This document shows, one piece after another, positions 1 to 5,295 of a DNA stretch of 6,604 nucleotides. The position numbers and the translations under genes were made by a program. This stretch comes from Desulfobacterales bacterium (GTDB lineage Bacteria; Desulfobacterota; Desulfobacteria; Desulfobacterales; BuS5): positions 1-6,604 of the forward strand of contig JAERRQ010000210.1 in NCBI GenBank assembly GCA_016735355.1. Reading direction: 5' to 3'. Numbering within the stretch: position 1 is the stretch's first letter; each line of letters begins with the position of its first letter. The notes under the pieces are model-generated. The model had not been told where the DNA came from and ran no database searches. It worked only from the letters and a program-made list of their open reading frames with translations.

Positions 1-1191
1 TTTATTTGAACCGAATGTTGTGTGCCGGGTGGGGTATCCCTGTTTATCTATTTCTGCGATAAGAGCGTTGATGGATAATGTCTCCTGGTCGCCGAATCCT
101 TTGTCCAGCAGGATAACAGTATTAGGTTTTTGTAAAAGAGTGATCAGAAGTTTTTTTTCAAGATTTTTTCCGACAGTTTTACGTGAATTGCCGCCTACTC
201 CAAAATTAGCCACAATAATGTTTTTTGCTCCGCTATTACGAAGATCATTGAATAATTTACCTGATATTTGAAGGTATTCACCAGGTATCCATACTTTGGG
301 AAAATTAAATCCCATGTTATCCGTAATATCATCAAGCCATTTATTGGTCAGTTCAACCATGGACATTTTTTTGTTAAAGGAAGTATCGGACCTGCTGTCG
401 AAAAAAAAATAATTATTTTCGGAAACCAGCGGCAGCACTCCCAATTGCGACAGCCTTGAATCAGGATCTATCAGGGCAATCTGATCCGCAGGAACAGATG
501 TAGTCTCCCGGTCTATAATTTCAAGAACCCGGTGCCAGCTTGAAAGACGCGGCATAAGACCGCCTTTTCTGGAATATGAAATCTCTTCAATCCTGATATT
601 TGAATTGGCTCCGTAAACTTCTTTAAGCTTACTGTTTCCTATAAGAACTATTTCAGCATCGGGATATAGTTTTGCCAGGCGCTGTATAATAATGCTGGTT
701 ATGGCGACATCCGCACCTATGGTGACACGCGACAGAATGAGTATTTTTTTAATAAAGCCTTTATCTGCAAGTCTTTTCCCGTTCAGCCTGATACTGTTTA
801 TCCGCTTCAGCATCTCATTGTCAGAGTGAATCCTGAATTTTTTAAGTCTGTTATTCAGTTCACTGCCTTCGGGAATTGTTCTGCAAAAAGAGATAACCTG
901 GGTCATTACTCTATTGTAGGTTTCTGTTTGAAGAGTTTCAAAATCATCGCAGAGTCTTTCGATTATTATTTCAAAAAGAGCCTGGGTGCCGGGATTGTTA
1001 AGCTGGGGATTCGTTGAAAAAGTCATCATTTCACAGAGCAGGTCTATGAAATCTTCTTCATAATGACAGTCCTTCAAGTAGAGATCCAGGAATGAATATG
1101 CTATTTGCCGGGACAGCCGGACAAGATTTTCGGGCCTGATATTTTCTTTTTTCAGCTCAGACCATTTTTTTCTGTATGATGAATCAGGCAT
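1..1191 (-). CDS. GT9 (heptosyltransferase)-like protein with extra N-terminal helical region, C-terminus cut by window edge
   Basis: Reading the minus strand from the ATG at 1191 gives 397 codons with no stop before base 1, so the gene is partial at its C-terminus. An in-frame TAA lies two codons upstream, which fixes this ATG as the earliest start; no good ribosome site is visible. Residues 1-145 look mainly helical and match no domain I recognise. Residues 148-185 (KKILILSRVTIGADVAITSI, then a beta strand ending in VLIG) resemble the N-terminal Rossmann half of GT9 enzymes, with D161 aligning by eye to the catalytic Asp of WaaC/WaaF. Residues 324-365 (NIIVANFGVGGNSRK and onwards) resemble the start of the nucleotide-sugar-binding half, with K338 near the conserved Lys. 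The usual NPG is NFG here. It follows waaF by 20 bp, probably in the same transcript, which suggests a role in LPS or surface glycan assembly. Donor and acceptor cannot be told; a non-catalytic paralogue is possible. Confidence 0.85.
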   Translation of the reverse strand, partial: MPDSSYRKKWSELKKENIRPENLVRLSRQIAYSFLDLYLKDCHYEEDFIDLLCEMMTFSTNPQLNNPGTQALFEIIIERLCDDFETLQTETYNRVMTQVISFCRTIPEGSELNNRLKKFRIHSDNEMLKRINSIRLNGKRLADKGFIKKILILSRVTIGADVAITSIIIQRLAKLYPDAEIVLIGNSKLKEVYGANSNIRIEEISYSRKGGLMPRLSSWHRVLEIIDRETTSVPADQIALIDPDSRLSQLGVLPLVSENNYFFFDSRSDTSFNKKMSMVELTNKWLDDITDNMGFNFPKVWIPGEYLQISGKLFNDLRNSGAKNIIVANFGVGGNSRKTVGKNLEKKLLITLLQKPNTVILLDKGFGDQETLSINALIAEIDKQGYPTRHTTFGSNK

Positions 1192-1211
1192 AATTTAAAA
1201 TTGGGGTTTGA

Positions 1212-2252
1212 TTATTTTTGACGGTTTATTAATTGTTTGGCTGCTTGCAGTACGTCCTCGGGAGTTATAAGCAGCATGCATTCATGCTCTTTTGGGCAAA
1301 CCGGTTTATGGCATGGAGAGCAGTCCAGCTCTTTTCTTAAAACAACAGTTTTTTCGAGATTGGCATTTGTATATCTGTAATCGGTGGGCCCCATGATCAC
1401 AAGTACAGGCACATCAAGTGCTACGGCATAATGCCTCGGCCCTGTATCATTTGTAATCAGAAGCGAGCAACCCTGTATGAGATATTTTAAAAGGGCAAGA
1501 TCGACCTTGTCCGGCCCTGTATTTATTGTTTTTGCTGAAGACTCCTTTACTATGGTTTCGGCTATGATATCCTCTCCCGGTCCTGCAAATAATAAAATTT
1601 TGCAGTCCCATTCTTCTGACAGGAGTTCAGCCAACCTTGCAAAATAAACAGGAGGCCAGCATTTGGAGGAACCGAATTTTGCTCCGGGATTGATGCCTAT
1701 GAGCATATCGTTTTGTTTTATTCCATATTTTGTAAAAAGTCGTCCCCCTTTTTTTTTCAATGTTTCTGAAATAAAAAGAGCAGGTTTTACGGAAGTAGAA
1801 ATATCCATGCGCAGCCATTTGCAAATTTCCATATAATAGTCTTGCATGGGCATGGGCAGGTATCCGTTTTTATCAGCTACAGGCGCTGGTCCGCCGGTCA
1901 ACAGCAGGGATCTGCCTCCCCGGCGGTATCCGAAGACTTTTTTGGAGAAGCCGAGCCTGGCAAGCAAAGCAGATCTGAATGAGTTGGGCAGAAGTATGGT
2001 AATATCCGGTTTGATGCTGAGTATTTCCCTCAAAAGTTTAAAAAAACCTGCAATTGTTTTATCATTGCATGGGATTAAATGATCAAACCAGGGCCCGTCT
2101 TCTATTACGCCTTTGACATATCTCCTTACAACACCGGTAATTGTTGCATTCGGATAATTGCTGCGGATAGAATCGAAAAAGGGCGTGGCCATGACAACAT
2201 CGCCGACCCAGTTGGGGCAGAAAATTATTATGTTTTGTTTTATCTTAAGCAT
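1212..2252 (-). CDS. waaF: Lipopolysaccharide heptosyltransferase II (GT9)
   Basis: Probable cytoplasmic or inner-membrane-face enzyme that adds the second L-glycero-D-manno-heptose from ADP-heptose to the LPS inner core. The 346 residues match the usual WaaF length (E. coli about 348). The N-terminal half has PNWVGDVVMATP (13-24) with the catalytic-type Asp D18, and LPNSFRSALL (88-97), a WaaF signature. The C-terminal half has NPGAKFGSSKCWP (188-200) with K198, the nucleotide-sugar loop TNDTGPRHYA (267-276), and MGPTD (287-291). A cysteine cluster (C311, C314, C319, C325) precedes the C-terminal helix; such clusters occur in many non-enteric GT9 proteins. Family-level assignment is firm; heptosyltransferase II rather than another GT9 enzyme rests on the WaaF-like motifs. 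The ATG at 2252 has no strong Shine-Dalgarno, and translation may depend on the upstream aldehyde dehydrogenase gene 29 bp away. An A9-G5 run (1744-1757) sits in codons 166-170. Confidence 0.86.
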   Translation of the reverse strand: MLKIKQNIIIFCPNWVGDVVMATPFFDSIRSNYPNATITGVVRRYVKGVIEDGPWFDHLIPCNDKTIAGFFKLLREILSIKPDITILLPNSFRSALLARLGFSKKVFGYRRGGRSLLLTGGPAPVADKNGYLPMPMQDYYMEICKWLRMDISTSVKPALFISETLKKKGGRLFTKYGIKQNDMLIGINPGAKFGSSKCWPPVYFARLAELLSEEWDCKILLFAGPGEDIIAETIVKESSAKTINTGPDKVDLALLKYLIQGCSLLITNDTGPRHYAVALDVPVLVIMGPTDYRYTNANLEKTVVLRKELDCSPCHKPVCPKEHECMLLITPEDVLQAAKQLINRQK

Positions 2253-2281
2253 ATTTGTTTTTCGATTCGATACCAGAATAT

Positions 2282-3664
2282 TTATACTTTAACAACCATC
2301 AACTTCTCGATGCTCATTTCGTGCATGGCCGGGCCGATGCCTCCCACTCCGAGTCCCGACTCTTTATTCCCGCCAAAAGGCATCCAGTCCACCCTGAAAG
2401 CTGTATGATCGTTTACCATAACTGTTGTGGCATTTAATCGATTTACAGTATCCATGGCAAGATCCAGGTTTTTTGTAAATACTGCCGCCTGGAAAGAGAA
2501 GTTCAGGCTGTTTGCTCTTTTTATAGCCTCATCCCTGTTTTTATAGGTGTAAATGGCAACAACCGGGCCGAATATCTCCTTTTGAGATATAAATGCGTCA
2601 TCAGGAGGATCAAGGATAAGCGTTGGTGCATAGCATGTTTGTGATAGTTTTATCCCTCCGCAAAGAATTGCAGCCCCTTTTTTCTTTGCCTGTAGGACCC
2701 ATTCATGGATACGGTCAACCTCCTGCGGGGTGATCAGGGGTCCGACTTCCGTTGTTTCATCCATGGGATTACCGACTTTAAGGTTTTGCACCATTTTAGT
2801 CATTTTTGCTGAAAATTCATCCACTATATTTTCATGCACATAGATTCTCTGAACGGAAACGCATACCTGGCCAGCGTGATAATAGCCGCCTTTTACAAGC
2901 AGAGGAAGGGATTTGTCCGGATCGGTGGTATCGTCAAAAATCACTGGAGCAGATCCTCCGTGCTCCAGAGCACAGGAAGCGCCTGGGGCGAGAAGCGACC
3001 GTAGGCGCCAGCCAACCTTTGCTGATCCTATAAAAGTCAGAAAAGCGGTTCTTTTATCCCCGGCGATCTTTTCGGTCACTCGATTTTCACATAAAACCAT
3101 CCTGCACCACGCTTCAGGAAGGCCGGCCTGGTAAAGAATATTTACCAGATTTCTGCACGACAGGGGCGTTGCGGATGATGGTTTTACAATGACGGGACAT
3201 CCTGCTGCAATTGCGGGGACAACCTGATGAATGATAAGATTAAAAGGATGGTTAAAGGCGCTTATAGCCAATACTACACCGCGGGGTTCTTTCATCGTAT
3301 AGGCCATTCTGTTTGAAGATGAGGACGTGATGTTCATGGGTATCCCGCGACCTGTAAAATGATACATTTCATGAATTGCCACTTTAATTCCGTTTACAGC
3401 GCGGTCAATTTCTATTTTTGAGTCAACAACAGGTTTGCCTCCTTCTTCGGAAGCCGTTTTTGCCAGTTCCGGGGAGCGCTTTTTTATTAATTCAACCGCC
3501 TTTTCAAAGATTTCTATGCGCTGATAGGGGGGAAGCCAGGAAGAACGATTTTTGTGCAGGTTGCAGGATTCCTCCAGTATTGATAATGTTTCGTCTTCAC
3601 TTGTTCTGTCAATCTCCTCGATTAGAGATTGATCATAAGGGTTCAAAACCTTGATTGTTTCCAT
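2282..3664 (-). CDS. NAD(P)-dependent aldehyde dehydrogenase family protein
   Basis: Cytoplasmic enzyme of the aldehyde dehydrogenase superfamily, oxidising an aldehyde to an acid with NAD(P)+. The 460 residues are full length, slightly shorter than the common 480-500. The motifs appear in order: FNHPFN (137-142) with oxyanion Asn N138; KPSSATPLS (161-169) with cofactor-binding K161; FIGSAKVG (211-218); LEHGGSAPVI (233-242) with general base E234; GQVCVS (265-270) with nucleophile C268; KEIFGPVV (362-369) binding the nicotinamide ribose; and PFGGNKESGLG (429-439). All catalytic residues are present, so it should be active. The EHGG form, where many relatives have ELGG, and the short length recall the lactaldehyde / phosphonoacetaldehyde / succinate-semialdehyde group, but the substrate cannot be read from sequence. 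The ATG at 3664 has a strong GGAGGTG four bases upstream. It is the first gene of the leftward block ahead of two GT9 genes; a link to glycan synthesis is only suggested by position. Confidence 0.95.
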   Translation of the reverse strand: METIKVLNPYDQSLIEEIDRTSEDETLSILEESCNLHKNRSSWLPPYQRIEIFEKAVELIKKRSPELAKTASEEGGKPVVDSKIEIDRAVNGIKVAIHEMYHFTGRGIPMNITSSSSNRMAYTMKEPRGVVLAISAFNHPFNLIIHQVVPAIAAGCPVIVKPSSATPLSCRNLVNILYQAGLPEAWCRMVLCENRVTEKIAGDKRTAFLTFIGSAKVGWRLRSLLAPGASCALEHGGSAPVIFDDTTDPDKSLPLLVKGGYYHAGQVCVSVQRIYVHENIVDEFSAKMTKMVQNLKVGNPMDETTEVGPLITPQEVDRIHEWVLQAKKKGAAILCGGIKLSQTCYAPTLILDPPDDAFISQKEIFGPVVAIYTYKNRDEAIKRANSLNFSFQAAVFTKNLDLAMDTVNRLNATTVMVNDHTAFRVDWMPFGGNKESGLGVGGIGPAMHEMSIEKLMVVKV

Positions 3665-3668
3665 TGTA

Positions 3669-3675
3669 CACCTCC
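3669..3675 (-). promoter_or_regulatory. Ribosome binding site of the aldehyde dehydrogenase gene
   Basis: GGAGGTG on the minus strand, four bases before the ATG at 3664. It is a near-perfect Shine-Dalgarno and supports that start. It is the only strong ribosome site in the leftward block; the two downstream genes have none that is clear, which fits translation from a shared message. Confidence 0.85.
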
Positions 3676-3930
3676 GTCGTATGATATACAGGTTTTACGC
3701 CTCAATTCCTCTATAAATTTAAAATAGTGCCCATGATACATATTCGGATCATAAACCCTGCTCAAAAACTTTTATAGCAGTCTATTTAGCAAAAAACTAT
3801 TGTATTAAATCTTTTTTATATTTAAAAGAAATTAGGTGCTGTATGGATCTATTGCAAAATATATTATTTTGTGAGCGGATAGTTTTTGGAAGTTGAAGTA
3901 AAAAATATTTATGAATGGGACTTTTAAAAA
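3676..3930. promoter_or_regulatory. Divergent intergenic region, presumed promoters for both blocks
   Basis: This AT-rich spacer separates two outward-facing genes, so it should contain at least one promoter in each direction. I see no gene or RNA in it. No pair of boxes fits the sigma-70 consensus well. Rightward candidates are TATTAT (3862-3867), with only a poor -35 (CTGTAT, 3839-3844), and TTGGAA (3886-3891), 17 bases before TTATGA (3909-3914). The leftward candidate is TATCAT (3738-3733 read on the minus strand), with TTGAGC (3765-3760) too far away at 21 bases. Weak boxes could mean activator dependence or a different sigma factor. Assignment as regulatory is by position; the individual boxes are weak guesses. 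Confidence 0.5.
3855..3871. repeat. 17-bp dyad (7-bp arms, 3-bp centre) upstream of the universal stress protein gene
   Basis: CAAAATATATTATTTTG has perfect arms CAAAATA and TATTTTG around TAT. It overlaps the best rightward -10 candidate (TATTAT, 3862-3867) and lies about 70 bases before the stress protein start, a typical place for a repressor operator. The arms are AT-rich, so chance is a real alternative. The bases directly following (3869-3881) match part of the E. coli lac operator. Confidence 0.35.
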
Positions 3931-3936
3931 GGAGGG
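3931..3936 (+). promoter_or_regulatory. Ribosome binding site that fixes the universal stress protein start
   Basis: GGAGGG, preceded by a run of A, sits five bases before the ATG at 3942. An in-frame ATG at 3915 exists, but it lies upstream of this site and has no ribosome site of its own. The start is therefore 3942. Confidence 0.9.
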
Positions 3937-3941
3937 TAATT

Positions 3942-4412
3942 ATGAATAATAGACTGCTGGTAGCATTTGATGATTCGGAAAACGCCATGAGGGCGGTGGA
4001 GTTTATTATACAATATTTCACTGCGGATCATGAAATAACACTATTTAATGTGCTTCCTGATTCTGCTGTTTTATGCGCCATGAACAGCCCGGAATTGACG
4101 CCTTACTTTTTATCTCAAAAGAGTTCTTTTTGTATCCTTGAAGATAAAAAAAAGGAATTGATTGATAAAGCAATGCAAAAAGCTGAAAAAAAACTTGTAA
4201 ACGCCGGCTTTGACAGGAAGAATATTAAATTAAAAATGGAACATAGAAAAATAGGCATTGCAAGAGATCTGATTGCTGAGGCTCAATCCGGTTATGATGT
4301 AGTGATATTGGGCAGAAGAGGTCTTTCCGGTATTAAGGAGTTTCTCATAGGAAGTGTTTCACAAAAAGTGCTTCATTCGGTAAAGGGTGTTTCGGTGATG
4401 ATAGTAAATTAG
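3942..4412 (+). CDS. Universal stress protein, UspA family, ATP-binding type
   Basis: A 156-residue single-domain cytoplasmic protein of the usual Usp length, expected to form dimers and to promote survival under stress or growth arrest. It starts with the family beta strand RLLVAFDDSENA (4-15), where D10 is the usual adenine-contacting Asp. It ends with GRRGLSGIKEFLIGS (124-138), an exact fit to the G-2x-G-9x-G-S/T ATP-binding motif, followed by the last helix and the strand VSVMIVN. Residues 40-70 form a longer connecting segment with two cysteines (C45, C64). The ATP motif places it with the nucleotide-binding subgroup rather than the E. coli UspA type. It is transcribed divergently from the aldehyde dehydrogenase, first in the rightward block. 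The dyad and lac-like element lie just upstream. No terminator is visible in the 76 bases after it, so read-through into the phosphatase gene is possible. Confidence 0.95.
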   Translation: MNNRLLVAFDDSENAMRAVEFIIQYFTADHEITLFNVLPDSAVLCAMNSPELTPYFLSQKSSFCILEDKKKELIDKAMQKAEKKLVNAGFDRKNIKLKMEHRKIGIARDLIAEAQSGYDVVILGRRGLSGIKEFLIGSVSQKVLHSVKGVSVMIVN

Positions 4413-4488
4413 GTTTTTCCCTATAGCCGTGTAGAATTAATTATGTGAAGCTCCGGTTTCAAAATGTTCAATAATATTCATGGGGTTT

Positions 4489-5295
4489 ATGATAGAAGAA
4501 GCAAAAAAGGCGGCACTTGAAGCCGGAAAAATTTTATTAAAGCATTTCGGCAATGTGCCGCGGTCGGCTGTTCGGAAAAAAGCACGTAATGATTTTATCA
4601 GTTTTGTTGATGAGGAATCTGAAGAGACAATTATAAAGATAATCAGGTCGGCCTTTCCTGACCATGCTATTTTGGCCGAAGAGGGCGGCGCGTTTGAAAA
4701 TGACAGCCCTTATCGCTGGATTATCGATCCCCTTGACGGAACAACTAATTATCTTCACTCTATTCCTGTTTTTGCCGTTTCTATTGCTTTGGAGTATAAA
4801 AATAGTTTGATCGCCGGCGTTATTTACAATCCTGTGTCTGATGAAATTTTCTGGGCGAGTAAGGGTGAGGGCGCTTTTTTCAATGGCCGATCCATTTCAG
4901 TATCCGATACCCCAATACTTGAAGATAGTTTTATCGCTACCGGATTTCCCTTTAAAAATAAGGAATTGTTATCTGATTACCTTAAGGCGTTTGAAAATAT
5001 TTTTCAACAATGCACAGGGGCCAGAAGGATGGGCGCTGCCGCGATAGATCTTGCCTATGTTGCAGCGGGCAGATTCGATGGGTTCTGGGAAATCGGTCTT
5101 AAGCCATGGGATATGGCGGCAGGCGCAATAGTTATAGAAGAGGCCGGTGGAATAGTAACGGATTGCTGGAACGGATCTCAATATTTGAACAATTCATATA
5201 TAATCGCTTCAAACGGAAAGATCCACAAAGAGATGGGTGAGATCATCAAGCAGGTTTTCCCTTCTGCGCGTCTTGACGCCGGATTTAACAAATGA
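4489..5295 (+). CDS. Inositol-1-monophosphatase family (SuhB-like) sugar phosphatase
   Basis: A Mg2+-dependent phosphatase of the inositol monophosphatase / fructose-1,6-bisphosphatase-like superfamily, 268 residues from this start. Metal-binding motifs are intact: LAEEGG (62-67) with E64/E65; WIIDPLDGTTN (77-87) with D80 and D83, the first signature; and GLKPWDMAAGA (203-213) with D208, the second signature, followed by IVIEEAGGIVTD. Between them lie the usual IAGVIYNP and KGEGAFFNG segments. I prefer the ATG at 4489 because homologues begin a few residues before the A-x-x-A-G helix and GGGG lies just upstream; the ATG at 4480 would add three residues. Both ribosome sites are weak. The substrate could be myo-inositol-1-phosphate, another sugar phosphate, or a nucleotide such as PAP; E. 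coli SuhB also acts in rRNA antitermination. Its stop overlaps the start of the metalloprotease gene. Confidence 0.95.
   Translation: MIEEAKKAALEAGKILLKHFGNVPRSAVRKKARNDFISFVDEESEETIIKIIRSAFPDHAILAEEGGAFENDSPYRWIIDPLDGTTNYLHSIPVFAVSIALEYKNSLIAGVIYNPVSDEIFWASKGEGAFFNGRSISVSDTPILEDSFIATGFPFKNKELLSDYLKAFENIFQQCTGARRMGAAAIDLAYVAAGRFDGFWEIGLKPWDMAAGAIVIEEAGGIVTDCWNGSQYLNNSYIIASNGKIHKEMGEIIKQVFPSARLDAGFNK
5292..5295 (+). other. ATGA stop-start overlap
   Basis: The metalloprotease ATG (5292-5294) overlaps the phosphatase stop TGA (5293-5295). With no strong Shine-Dalgarno before this ATG, its translation probably relies on ribosomes ending on the phosphatase gene. The overlap shows the two genes share a transcript. 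Confidence 0.9.

Noticed and set aside
20..1017. Short rightward open frames at 20-271, 268-459 and 826-1017
   Set aside because: They lie opposite the continuous 397-codon GT9-like frame, lack ribosome sites and resemble no protein family.
1627..1824. A 65-codon minus-strand frame inside waaF
   Set aside because: It is the -1 shadow of waaF. It matters only as the tail that a slip at the A9-G5 tract would add.
2079..2437. Rightward open frames across the waaF / aldehyde dehydrogenase junction
   Set aside because: They are antisense to two well-supported genes, with no ribosome site or recognisable protein.
3845..3855. Possible sigma-54 promoter (GG at 3845, GC at 3854)
   Set aside because: The gap between GG and GC is 7 bases rather than the required 10.
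3915..3941. Upstream in-frame ATG giving the stress protein nine extra residues
   Set aside because: The GGAGGG at 3931-3936 lies inside that extension and serves the ATG at 3942; Usp proteins normally begin right at the first beta strand.
3797..4021. Leftward 74-codon frame across the divergent spacer and the start of the stress protein gene
   Set aside because: Most of it is antisense to the stress protein start and promoter region, its start has no ribosome site, and the composition looks like translated AT-rich spacer.
4410..4424. TAGG / CCTA mini-hairpin after the stress protein gene as a terminator
   Set aside because: The stem is only four pairs, partly AT, and no T run follows it.
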